Below, piece by piece: positions 1 to 6,318 of a stretch of 10,207 nt of DNA. Position numbers and translations under genes: made by a program. The first letter of the stretch is position 1, and each line of letters opens with the position of its first letter. The DNA is taken from NCBI GenBank assembly GCA_027040585.1, contig JALULU010000164.1:1-10207 (forward strand), written 5' to 3'. This stretch comes from Acidobacteriota bacterium (GTDB taxonomy: Bacteria > Acidobacteriota > JAAYUB01 > JAMOQF01). The notes beneath the pieces are model-generated. The model did not search any database and was not told where the DNA came from. It worked only from the letters and a program-made list of their open reading frames with translations.

Positions 1-152
1 CTGTTCCTTTATTTTTCCCCAATTTTTTAAAAAAAATAAAGGATAATGGAAAATTTGATATCAACCAGATGTTAAAAAATAGAGAATACAAAGGTATAAT
101 AGCATTTTTAATTATAGAAATAATTTTACTTTTAAAGTATAAAATACTATGA
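1..152 (+). CDS. 3' end of an upstream gene (possibly ScpA), truncated by window edge
   Basis: One frame stays open from base 3 to a TGA at 150-152, giving 49 residues in an AT-rich stretch where the other two plus frames stop early. The stop overlaps the ATG of the next gene (ATGA, 149-152), the usual sign of translational coupling, and that next gene has no Shine-Dalgarno of its own. This is why I take the frame as real. The visible end reads as a charged segment (FLKKIKDNGKFDINQML) followed by a hydrophobic helix with a central Glu and a basic end. This resembles the winged-helix C-terminus of the condensin subunit ScpA, where a short linker ends in a helix like FLALLEL followed by a basic strand. 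That match is from memory and weak. A C-terminal membrane helix of another protein is also possible. Confidence 0.55.
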   Translation, partial: VPLFFPNFLKKIKDNGKFDINQMLKNREYKGIIAFLIIEIILLLKYKIL

Positions 153-979
153 AAAAAATTCTAATTTACACATTTTTATTTTTTTTCCTTATAAAATTTA
201 ATCTTGCAGATGGACTATTTAATAGATTTTCTAAAATCTTTCATCCCGGAGATTCTCTAAAATATGAATTTCAGTGGAAGTGGCTTTTTTTTATACCATC
301 CATAACTGCTGGAACTTTAGAAATTAAATATTTAGGTGAAGAAAAATTTAAAGATAGATTCTTAAAAAATAAAATTTCCGTATTACACTTTTCTGCTGTT
401 GCCAGATCATCTGGCACACTTCCTAAAATTATAGGCATTAAAATAATTGATAAATTTGAAATCTATGTTAAAAAATATACTTTTACTACTATTTTATTAA
501 TTCAAAATATCCACGAGGGTAAAAGAAACAGATATATAATTGAGAGGTATTTTCCAAAAACTCAGAGACTTCTCTATAGAAAATATAAAATTGTAGACAG
601 AAAATATTATGTAGCTCAAAAATGTCTATATTTAGAGCATTTTCCCAGAAATATACACGATCCAGTCTCAGTTTTTTTTATGTTGCCAATTATTGATAAA
701 AGTACAAAAGAAAAATTAAAACTTCCCATCTTTTTCAACGGAAAATATAGAATTTTCAACATAAGTTTTGAAATGGATGGATTTAAGAAAAATATATTCA
801 ATTCTAAAGAGAAAACGTGGAAAGTAACAGCAAAGAATGTCTTTGGCGGAATTAAAAAGGGGTATGGAAAACTTACCCTTTATTTTATAAAAAACCCTAT
901 AATGATTCCCATCTATTTAGAAGCCAAAATAAAACATGGCAAAGTAAAGGGATATTTAATAGGATTTAAAAGAAAATAA
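149..979 (+). CDS. DUF3108-family exported protein
   Basis: This 276-residue protein starts with a Sec signal peptide (MKK, then a hydrophobic core to about residue 19, then LADG). The rest has the pattern of DUF3108 proteins: a start like PGDSLKYEFQW with an aromatic/Gly-rich first strand (residues 33-60), a central Asp-Lys-Phe segment (101-103), a DPVS motif at 171-174 followed by an aromatic helix, and a C-terminal strand pair (about 235-273) ending in a Gly-Lys-Val turn. The family is predicted to be a periplasmic or outer-membrane-associated beta-rich protein of unknown function. The ATG overlaps the stop of the preceding frame (ATGA) and no Shine-Dalgarno is visible, so it is probably translated by coupling. 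The protein is very basic and AT-driven (Lys, Ile, Phe, Asn). No function beyond an envelope location can be claimed. Confidence 0.75.
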   Translation: MKKILIYTFLFFFLIKFNLADGLFNRFSKIFHPGDSLKYEFQWKWLFFIPSITAGTLEIKYLGEEKFKDRFLKNKISVLHFSAVARSSGTLPKIIGIKIIDKFEIYVKKYTFTTILLIQNIHEGKRNRYIIERYFPKTQRLLYRKYKIVDRKYYVAQKCLYLEHFPRNIHDPVSVFFMLPIIDKSTKEKLKLPIFFNGKYRIFNISFEMDGFKKNIFNSKEKTWKVTAKNVFGGIKKGYGKLTLYFIKNPIMIPIYLEAKIKHGKVKGYLIGFKRK

Positions 980-1008
980 CAATCTTTTCAATCGTAAAAA
1001 TTTACCCT

Positions 1009-1036
1009 TATACATTGTACCTAAAACTGATATAAT
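1009..1036 (+). promoter_or_regulatory. Candidate sigma-70 promoter with extended -10, ahead of the PP2C remnant
   Basis: A perfect -10 box TATAAT (1031-1036) is preceded by TGA, which gives the extended -10 form TGn-TATAAT. A weak -35 (TATACA, 1009-1014) lies 16 bp upstream. It would start transcription near 1043, about 25 bp before the ATG at 1067, which has a weak GGGAAG ribosome site at 1055-1060. It is the only start signal seen between the DUF3108 gene and the remnant. In DNA this AT-rich, TATAAT arises often by chance, so confidence is moderate. Confidence 0.4.
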
Positions 1037-1066
1037 ATTTTTGAGAAACACATTGGGAAGTTGTAA

Positions 1067-1379
1067 ATGGAAGTTTATAAGTCAGAATGGGTAGCTGCTA
1101 CAGATATTGGTAGAGTAAGATTATATACAAAAAATATGGAAAAATTTTTTAACATTTTAACAAGATCTTTTGGAAAAAAATAACATATCACCCTATATAA
1201 AAGTGTTGGTACTAAATGAAGGTTGTAAATTATTCTTTTGCACTTTTGGTCTTTATAAAGAAGTGAAAAAAGAATCGATTGAAAACAATATGTCTCAGAA
1301 TTTATACCTCAAAGATATGGCAAAGAATTCTCGGGAAATATCAATTCACTCTATCTTAAAAACGAACACAAATACTTGA
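1067..1379 (+). pseudogene. Decayed, frameshifted PP2C-type Ser/Thr phosphatase fragment
   Basis: Two overlapping short frames together look like the first third of a PP2C/Stp-type phosphatase. The first (ATG 1067, stop TAA 1181-1183, 38 residues) contains VAATDIGRVR followed by TKNMEKFF. This matches PP2C motif 1 (TDxGxVR...NEDxF), with NED changed to NME. The second frame (seen to 1379, stop TGA 1377-1379) contains LFFCTFGLYKEVKKESIENNM where PP2C motif 2 would read LFxVADGMGGHxxGExAS. The metal-binding Asp and the Gly-Gly are gone. Removing one A from the seven-A run at 1174-1180 joins the frames into about 103 residues, against roughly 240 for the family. No later PP2C motif (MGTT, DGL, DN) follows. 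I infer an inactivated, truncated gene. The neighbouring FHA gene supports the reading, since PP2C and FHA proteins often sit together. The alternative is an unrelated small protein. Confidence 0.5.
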
Positions 1380-1404
1380 AAAAGTATATTTTCTTAGGCA
1401 TAAT
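1376..1404 (+). promoter_or_regulatory. Sigma-70 promoter of the FHA gene
   Basis: TTGAAA (1376-1381) and CATAAT (1399-1404) each match the sigma-70 consensus at five of six bases and are separated by the ideal 17 bp. Transcription would start near 1411, giving a leader of only about 17 bases that is almost filled by the Shine-Dalgarno AAAGGAGG (1414-1421). The FHA gene can therefore be expressed independently of the decayed gene upstream. Confidence 0.6.
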
Positions 1405-1427
1405 AAAGAAAATAAAGGAGGATTTAA

Positions 1428-2462
1428 GTGATTTCACTTCTTATTAAAAATAAAAAGAGTATAGACGAACCTAAAACTTTTACATTCAATCAAAAGCTTA
1501 TAAAAATTGGTAGATTAAAAGAAAATGATATAACTTTAAAAGATATTAGTGTCTCAAGACAACATGCAGTGATCTCCTTTGTAGATGGAGAATACAAAAT
1601 AACAGATACAAGTAAAAATGGTACTTTTTTAAATGGAGAATTAATTGGAAATAATAATGAAAAAATTTTAAGATCTGGAGATAATATTCAAATAAGCAAT
1701 TTTGTTATAAATGTGGAAATAGAAGACCAGTATGATAATTTTGAAAAGACATCAGACTTAATTCAACATCGTTTCTCCGATTCATCTTTACCTGCTTCAA
1801 ATTCTCTTTTTCCCTATATTGAGGTTACAGGAGGTGTAACCTCAGGTGAAAGATATGAATTTGTAGAAGATTTTGAAGAAATTATTTTAGGCAGAGCACC
1901 GGATTGTGATATTCAAATACCACACAAAAGCGTATCCAAAAGCCACGCCAAAATCGTAAAGAGAAAAAATGAATTTGAATTGGTAGATTTAAACAGTTCA
2001 AATGGAGTATTTCTCAATGATAAAAAAGTAAATGGAAGTATAACTTTAAAAGATAGAGATGAAATTGTATTGGGACAATCAGATGAAAAAGACAAAATTA
2101 AAATAATCTTCATAAATCAATTTAAAAAGGATTTACCGGAGGACAAAAAAGAAACCAAAGAGGGAAAAATAGAGATAAAAGAAGAAAAGAAAGAATATGT
2201 TGAAAATCCTCCACAACCTGATGAGGGGCAGGAAGAATTAAAAAAGGAAGCGGAAAAAGAAGAAGTTAAGGAGGAAAAAAAGGGAATAAAAAATTCTCTG
2301 GATGTCACAAATATAAATATTGATAGAGAAGAAATTTTAAATTCGGGCGCTGAAAAAGGAAATGGTATTAAATTTAGTATAGGTGAATATGCTTTAATTG
2401 GCATTGCTATTTTACTTGGGATAATTACATTGATTATTATTGTCTATTCAGTTTTAACCTGA
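1428..2462 (+). CDS. Tail-anchored protein with two FHA domains
   Basis: The start is GTG, fixed by AAAGGAGG six bases upstream. The 344-residue protein has two forkhead-associated domains, modules that bind phosphothreonine peptides. FHA1 (about 5-98) shows G28-R29, S43-R44, H46, N64-G65 and N69-G70. FHA2 (about 130-228) shows G155-R156, S170, H173, N192-G193 and N197. The phosphate-contacting Arg, Ser and Asn are present in both, so both are probably functional. A Glu/Lys-rich, likely disordered linker (about 232-290) leads to one hydrophobic segment (319-342), after which only two residues remain. There is no signal peptide, so I infer a C-terminally anchored protein with the FHA domains in the cytoplasm, reading Ser/Thr-kinase signals at the membrane. 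No kinase gene is in the window. Its 3' end overlaps the convergent EamA gene. Confidence 0.88.
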   Translation: MISLLIKNKKSIDEPKTFTFNQKLIKIGRLKENDITLKDISVSRQHAVISFVDGEYKITDTSKNGTFLNGELIGNNNEKILRSGDNIQISNFVINVEIEDQYDNFEKTSDLIQHRFSDSSLPASNSLFPYIEVTGGVTSGERYEFVEDFEEIILGRAPDCDIQIPHKSVSKSHAKIVKRKNEFELVDLNSSNGVFLNDKKVNGSITLKDRDEIVLGQSDEKDKIKIIFINQFKKDLPEDKKETKEGKIEIKEEKKEYVENPPQPDEGQEELKKEAEKEEVKEEKKGIKNSLDVTNINIDREEILNSGAEKGNGIKFSIGEYALIGIAILLGIITLIIIVYSVLT

Positions 2463-3340
2463 TACTTTTCTCTTCCTTTTATCAATAAGGCCGTTCCCAA
2501 AACTATTAAAACACCGGAAATAAACGATTTTTTACTCATCTCATAACCCAATATAAATGAAGCTCCAAAAAATACTAAAAAGGGTTTTAGCCTATTAATA
2601 AAAGATACTGTGGACGCTTTTAAATACTGTAAAGATTTAAAATATGAAAACATTCCTAAAAAAGGTCCAACTGTCCCACCTATTAAAAGTAAGAACAAAT
2701 ATTTTCCATTTGGGACAAAAATACCTTTCTTAAATAAATCAATTATGAAAAATGCAAAAAATATTGTATAAATTCTTAGCGAAGCTAAACATATAGATGT
2801 AAACTTTTCTCTATACCACCTTATAACAGTGGCATTTACCGCATATACAAAAATATCAAGGACAGAAAGTAAAATTAAAAATAAGCTTCCATTTATATAG
2901 GAAAATGTCAGAAGAATAATACCCGATAGGGATATAAGCCCTCCTAACAATTCAATTTTATTCATCTTTTCTTTTAAAAAGAGTATTGAAATAATAAGGA
3001 CAAAAAGTGGATTTAAGTTCTCAATAAACGATATTACAGCCGGATTCATACATTTTATAAGGTAAAAAAAAAGCAAGGCAGCTCCTAACTCAGAGGATAA
3101 AATGTAAATATAAAAAAGCAAATTTTTCCTTAGTTCTAAAAAAATAGATTTATAGGAAGTATTATTTCCGCCAAAAAATAATATGAAAAATGTAACGTTA
3201 AAGGAAGCCGTACCAAACCAAAAGATCATGAAAGAATTTATATCTACTACTTTTAAAATAGATTTTGATATTATGTAAACTGAGGCCCCACATAAAAGTG
3301 AAATGAATAGATAGAGGAAACCTTTTTTATCATCTGTCAT
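2444..3340 (-). CDS. EamA/DMT-family membrane transporter
   Basis: This 298-residue polytopic protein has about ten hydrophobic segments arranged as two EamA repeats (about 8-145 and 150-288). Each repeat ends in the family pattern: a polar helix start such as NPLFVLIISILFLKE (first half) or KPFLVFFGASFILGYE (second half), then a short charged loop and a final Gly-rich helix. The drug/metabolite transporter superfamily exports or imports small metabolites across the inner membrane. The substrate cannot be told from sequence. The ATG overlaps the end of ruvC by 11 bp and has an AGGG ribosome site inside ruvC, so it is probably co-transcribed with yebC-ruvC. Its stop lies inside the end of the convergent FHA gene. 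Confidence 0.85.
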   Translation of the reverse strand: MTDDKKGFLYLFISLLCGASVYIISKSILKVVDINSFMIFWFGTASFNVTFFILFFGGNNTSYKSIFLELRKNLLFYIYILSSELGAALLFFYLIKCMNPAVISFIENLNPLFVLIISILFLKEKMNKIELLGGLISLSGIILLTFSYINGSLFLILLSVLDIFVYAVNATVIRWYREKFTSICLASLRIYTIFFAFFIIDLFKKGIFVPNGKYLFLLLIGGTVGPFLGMFSYFKSLQYLKASTVSFINRLKPFLVFFGASFILGYEMSKKSFISGVLIVLGTALLIKGREKYQVKTE

Positions 3341-3824
3341 ATGATACCCTGAAATAACGATTTATATAACAAAGGGCAGAAGCCAATGCATCAAAGTTGT
3401 CAAATATATTCTCCTCAAAATCATTTTCTTTTAATTTTAAAAAATAGCACACCATTCTTTTAACCTGACTTTTATCTGCTCGCCCATATCCAGCTACACT
3501 CTGTTTTATTTCAAGAGGAGAGTATTCAAAAAATGTAATATCTTTTTCTCTAAGGGCTAAAAGTATTGCCCCTCTTAAATGAGCCAATTTTAAAGCAGAT
3601 TTTACATTTTTGGCATAGAAAATGTTTTCAACAACACCAATGTCAGGGGAAAAGTTTTCTAAAATTTTTAAAATTTCGATATATATAAATTGGATTTTAT
3701 CAGCTAAATCACACCCTTTCGCTTTAATATTACCTGAATCCACATACTTAAGATTTCCTTCATCATACTCAACTATTCCATATCCAGTTATTTTTATGCC
3801 GGGATCTAATCCAATTACCAGCAA
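3330..3824 (-). CDS. ruvC: Crossover junction endodeoxyribonuclease RuvC
   Basis: RuvC cuts Holliday junctions during recombinational repair, normally acting with the RuvAB branch-migration motor. The 164-residue length is typical. The four acidic residues that bind the catalytic metals are all visible: D7 in GLDPG, E66 in VVENIF, and D142 and D145 near the C-terminus in the helix followed by ALASAL. The start is TTG, chosen because it gives the canonical N-terminus MLVIGLDPG and has GAGG eight bases upstream, located at the end of yebC. Only two bases separate the yebC stop from this start. In many genomes yebC-ruvC is followed by ruvA and ruvB. Here an EamA transporter gene follows instead, so ruvAB must lie elsewhere. 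Confidence 0.95.
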   Translation of the reverse strand: MLVIGLDPGIKITGYGIVEYDEGNLKYVDSGNIKAKGCDLADKIQFIYIEILKILENFSPDIGVVENIFYAKNVKSALKLAHLRGAILLALREKDITFFEYSPLEIKQSVAGYGRADKSQVKRMVCYFLKLKENDFEENIFDNFDALASALCYINRYFRVSYDR

Positions 3825-3826
3825 GA

Positions 3827-4576
3827 TTAATCCTCAAACTTTTCCAATTCCTCTTCGGAAATATCAAAGTTGGAATAGACATTTTGAATATCGTCATGGT
3901 CTTCAAGGGCTGACATCAATTTAAGTAGTGATTCTGCATCCTTTCCCGTTACCTTTACTGTATTCTGTGGAATCATTGAAATCTCAGCAACTTCTAACCT
4001 AATACCAGCCTCTTCAAGATTATTCTTTACATTTTCAAAATCCCCCGGATCACAAAAAATCTCAAAATTATCTACATCATCTTTTATATCTTCAGCACCT
4101 GCATCTATTGCCTTTTCAAAAATATCTTCTTCACTCACTCCTTCCTTTGGAACCACAAAATATCCTTTTTTATCAAACATCCATGAAACACATCCATTTT
4201 CACCAAGATTTCCATTGTGTTTACTAAAAATATGCCTTACCTCAGAAACTGTTCTATTCCTGTTATCTGTAAGGGCAGTTACCATTATAGCAACACCACC
4301 TGGACCATATCCTTCATAGGTGATTTCCTCATAAACAGTACCTGGTAATTCACCAGTTCCCTTCATTATAGCCCTTTTTATATTATCCTGTGGCATGTTT
4401 GCAGCCTTAGCAGCCTGAACTGCACTTCTTAACCTTGGATTTGCCTCAGGATCACCACCACCAATTCTGGCAGCAACTGTAATCTCCTTTATTAATTTTG
4501 TAAAAAGTTTTCCTCTCTTGGCATCAACAGCCGCCTTTTTATGCTTGATTGAATGCCACTTTGAATGTCCAGACAT
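3827..4576 (-). CDS. yebC: YebC/PmpR family protein
   Basis: The N-terminus MSGHSKWHSIKHKKAAVDAKRG and the following region with IGGGDPEANPRL and MPQDNIKRAI are signatures of the YebC/TACO1 family, and the 249-residue length is normal. The three-part fold is recognisable: an N-terminal helical domain (1-80), a GYGPGG-containing middle domain (about 80-135) and an acidic C-terminal part. Family members were first described as DNA-binding regulators. More recent work on YebC and mitochondrial TACO1 points to a role at the ribosome in translating difficult sequences such as proline runs. The start is supported by AAAGGAG a few bases upstream. It heads the yebC-ruvC-EamA cluster. Confidence 0.95.
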   Translation of the reverse strand: MSGHSKWHSIKHKKAAVDAKRGKLFTKLIKEITVAARIGGGDPEANPRLRSAVQAAKAANMPQDNIKRAIMKGTGELPGTVYEEITYEGYGPGGVAIMVTALTDNRNRTVSEVRHIFSKHNGNLGENGCVSWMFDKKGYFVVPKEGVSEEDIFEKAIDAGAEDIKDDVDNFEIFCDPGDFENVKNNLEEAGIRLEVAEISMIPQNTVKVTGKDAESLLKLMSALEDHDDIQNVYSNFDISEEELEKFED

Positions 4577-4798
4577 AGCAATCTCCTTTATTTTATTTCA
4601 AACGAAATAATAACATAGAAAATGAGAAAAATAAAGGAAAGGAAAACCTATAAAGTAACTCCTCACTTATTTACATTTGTTTAATTTTCATTTTCTAAAA
4701 ACTTTTCCACTGTTAACAAACTTATATTAAAGATAGGATTTAAAAAGTGAAAGAAAAATATTTAAGGAAGTTGTTTACTTCTACCGGATATTAAAAAA
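4577..4798 (-). promoter_or_regulatory. yebC leader with an 18-base palindrome (4593-4610); no clear promoter
   Basis: The only gene-free gap in the housekeeping block. A perfect inverted repeat, TTATTTC-aaac-GAAATAA, occupies 4593-4610, directly upstream of the yebC ribosome site. A possible -10 (TATTAT on the minus strand, 4607-4612) overlaps it, but no convincing -35 lies at the right distance. The palindrome could be an operator or a small leader hairpin. No strong terminator separates this gap from the gene ending at 4799: the best candidate is a 5-bp stem (GAAGT/ACTTC, 4767-4781) without a good T-tract. Confidence 0.3.
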
Positions 4799-5251
4799 TT
4801 ATCTATTTAAACTTCCCCTTTCAAGCCTAATTGCCTTCTTAAAAACAGAAATTGCATCTTTTATCTTACCCATTGATTTAAGAAAAGCAGCTTTAACCTT
4901 TAAAATAATTATTTTATTTTCATTTTTTTTACAATATTTATAACCCATATCAAGGATTTTAAGTGCTATTTCATTCTCCCCTTTTTTGTGTAAGTCATTA
5001 GAAACTATAAGAACCTCTTTTAAAACAGCATCTTCATATTCTATTGGCAAACCTATATCAAAAATATTCTTTATTTCGTTAGGTATCTTTTCATACTCTC
5101 CCTTTTTTATCATTAACTGAATTATATCGTGTTCGGTGCTTGCTATATTTAATTTTTTAATAACATCTTTTCCACTGTTTTGAACTGTACTTCCCAGGGA
5201 AAACATAAAAAGAAATGATAAAATTAATGTAAGAAAAAATATCTTTTTCAT
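4799..5251 (-). CDS. Small exported helical (TPR-like) protein of the sigma operon
   Basis: This 150-residue protein has a clear signal peptide (MKKIFFLTLILSFLFMFSLG) and no lipobox cysteine, so it should be periplasmic or surface-exposed. The rest is helical. Residues about 92-145 (GENEIALKILDMGYKYC, then MGKIKDAISVFKKAI) have the alternating small/large residue spacing of tetratricopeptide repeats, roughly one and a half repeats. TPRs mediate protein-protein contacts. The ATG overlaps the stop of the preceding membrane-protein gene by ATGA and has GGGAG eight bases upstream. As third gene after an ECF sigma factor and an anti-sigma-like protein, it may be a periplasmic partner or sensor for that pair, which is inference. 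I do not recognise a named family. Confidence 0.65.
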   Translation of the reverse strand: MKKIFFLTLILSFLFMFSLGSTVQNSGKDVIKKLNIASTEHDIIQLMIKKGEYEKIPNEIKNIFDIGLPIEYEDAVLKEVLIVSNDLHKKGENEIALKILDMGYKYCKKNENKIIILKVKAAFLKSMGKIKDAISVFKKAIRLERGSLNR

Positions 5252-5622
5252 TTTTTTAGCTCCCTGAAAGAATGATTTTTAACAACAAAGGGATTGGAAG
5301 AATTTAATCCTTCTAATAAATTTTCACCATCAAAAGGATTTATCTTACCATTTACCCCTGACATAACCTTTGCATAACTCTCATCAATCTTTTTGATGTA
5401 TGCATGCCTCCTATAAAAAGAAAAAAACGAAACCGCAAAAACTGTTAAAAACAAAATAGCAGCTACTACTCTTAAATAGAATTTAGATTTTCTGACTTTT
5501 CTTATTGAACTTATTTTTCCGCTTATTTCATCAAAAGAAACATCTGGTTCAAGTGCATAATAATTTTCCCTTATAAATTCATCAAAATTATCTTCAATCT
5601 GTTTTTTTACTTCTTCTTTCAT
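5248..5622 (-). CDS. Single-pass membrane protein, candidate anti-sigma factor
   Basis: The 124 residues divide into an N-terminal, mostly acidic cytoplasmic part (1-45, ending in a basic KVRKSK stretch), one membrane helix (about 49-69) and a periplasmic tail of about 55 residues. Position and topology are those of an anti-sigma factor: it starts four bases after the sigma gene stop, has no good ribosome site of its own, and so is probably translated by coupling, which keeps the two proteins in balance. Unlike the common zinc-binding (HxxxCxxC) anti-sigma domain, it contains no cysteine at all, so any sigma-binding domain is of another or degenerate type. The function is inferred from context. 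No sequence motif proves it. Confidence 0.6.
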   Translation of the reverse strand: MKEEVKKQIEDNFDEFIRENYYALEPDVSFDEISGKISSIRKVRKSKFYLRVVAAILFLTVFAVSFFSFYRRHAYIKKIDESYAKVMSGVNGKINPFDGENLLEGLNSSNPFVVKNHSFRELKK

Positions 5623-5626
5623 ATTT

Positions 5627-6190
5627 TTAATTTAATCCCAATTTTTTATTTATATATTCCTTCACAAAGGACCTTGCCCTAAAAATATCTGATTTAACTG
5701 AGAGAAGCGATCTTCCAACTATCTCAGAAACTTCTAAATAACTTTTTTTATGAACAACAGCAAGGACAAAAACCTCTTTTTGCTTTACTGGTAATTTACT
5801 TATTGCCTCATCTATAATTTCCCGTAGTTCATTATTTAAACAACTTTTCTCAGGGCTACTCCCTTCATCAGAAATAGTATTTAAAATATCTGTTTTTTTA
5901 CTTGAATCTGCATTTCTGTTATTCACAAATTTTTTATTTCTTTTTAACATCTGATAAACTTCATTCCTTGCAATTCTATAAAGCCATTGTTCAAAATATT
6001 CATTTTCCCTTAAACTTTTTATGTTTGTAAATGCTTTTAAAAATGTTTCCTGTGTCAACTCTTTTACCTCATCCTCATCTTTGACTATCGTAAAAATGAA
6101 ATTGTAAATCTTTTTTAGAAAAAGATTGTACAATCTCTCCATTGCATCTTTCTTTCCCTTTTTCGCCTCTTCCACTAAAAATTTTATCAA
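5627..6190 (-). CDS. ECF (extracytoplasmic function) sigma-70 family factor
   Basis: This 187-residue protein has the two-domain layout of ECF sigma factors. Region 2 spans about 12-85, with the core-binding/-10 recognition pattern LTQETFLKAF at 45-54 and W69 in the FEQWLYRIARNE helix. Region 4 spans about 124-178, with LPVKQKEVF and a helix-turn-helix from SYLEVSEIVG to the RAR end that reads the -35 box. The linker (85-120) is polar. The start is TTG: an in-frame TAG lies just upstream, and a GGAG sits ten bases before it. It is followed at four bases by a membrane protein in the anti-sigma position and then by a small exported protein, forming one operon. Target genes are unknown. The secretin operon ends just upstream. 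Confidence 0.93.
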   Translation of the reverse strand: MIKFLVEEAKKGKKDAMERLYNLFLKKIYNFIFTIVKDEDEVKELTQETFLKAFTNIKSLRENEYFEQWLYRIARNEVYQMLKRNKKFVNNRNADSSKKTDILNTISDEGSSPEKSCLNNELREIIDEAISKLPVKQKEVFVLAVVHKKSYLEVSEIVGRSLLSVKSDIFRARSFVKEYINKKLGLN

Positions 6191-6227
6191 CTCCCAACAT
6201 CTCCAATTCTACCTTTTCCAAGCAGTC

Positions 6228-6260
6228 ATTATATAGATTTTTTTAGGTGTGAAAAGTTGC
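6228..6260 (-). promoter_or_regulatory. Promoter region of the ECF sigma operon (sigma-70, possibly overlapping ECF type)
   Basis: On the minus strand a perfect -10 TATAAT (6228-6233) follows TTTTCA (6250-6255, four of six -35 matches) with a 16-bp spacer. This would give a leader of about 30 bases before the TTG start. The same stretch also reads GCAACTT (6254-6260), then 16 bases, then TCTATA (6232-6237). That resembles the GGAACTT...TC-type promoters used by RpoE-like ECF factors, so self-activation is possible. The housekeeping promoter is the safer reading. Confidence 0.5.
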
Positions 6261-6280
6261 TATTTTTTTATTCTGGTAAA

Positions 6281-6305
6281 TATGGGGAGAGGTAATCTCC
6301 CCATA
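6281..6305 (-). terminator. Perfect 10-bp hairpin downstream of the secretin gene
   Basis: TATGGGGAGA (6281-6290) and TCTCCCCATA (6296-6305) form a perfect 10-bp stem with a 5-base loop, 13 bp after the secretin stop. As a minus-strand transcript it is followed only by TTTACC, so the U-tract is poor. It may be an inefficient or factor-assisted terminator, or a 3'-end stabilising hairpin. It separates the assembly operon from the sigma promoter. On the plus strand it is followed by CAACTTTTT, but no plus-strand gene leads into it. Confidence 0.55.
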
Positions 6306-6318
6306 CAACTTTTTAAAA

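Noticed and set aside
6..42. Perfect 11-bp inverted repeat CCTTTATTTTT / AAAAATAAAGG with a 15-base spacer
   Set aside because: It lies inside the open frame that runs to 152, is nearly all A/T, and has no terminator-like T-tract, so it is most likely chance in AT-rich coding DNA.
72..100. TTAAAA-N17-TATAAT promoter-like sequence upstream of the DUF3108 gene
   Set aside because: It falls within the coding end of the preceding gene, and the ATGA overlap argues for co-transcription and coupled translation. An internal promoter is possible but not needed.
2117..2404. Minus-strand frame of 95 residues, Ser/Phe/Pro-rich
   Set aside because: It is the mirror of the Glu/Lys-rich linker of the FHA protein. 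Purine-rich coding DNA reads as Ser/Phe on the other strand.
3622..3924. Plus-strand frame of 100 residues across the ruvC-yebC junction
   Set aside because: It runs antisense to two strongly recognised genes and has no supporting signals.
4767..4781. GAAGT-TGTTT-ACTTC stem as a terminator for the sigma operon
   Set aside because: The stem is only 5 bp, AT-rich and lacks a T-tract on the minus strand. It is too weak to call.
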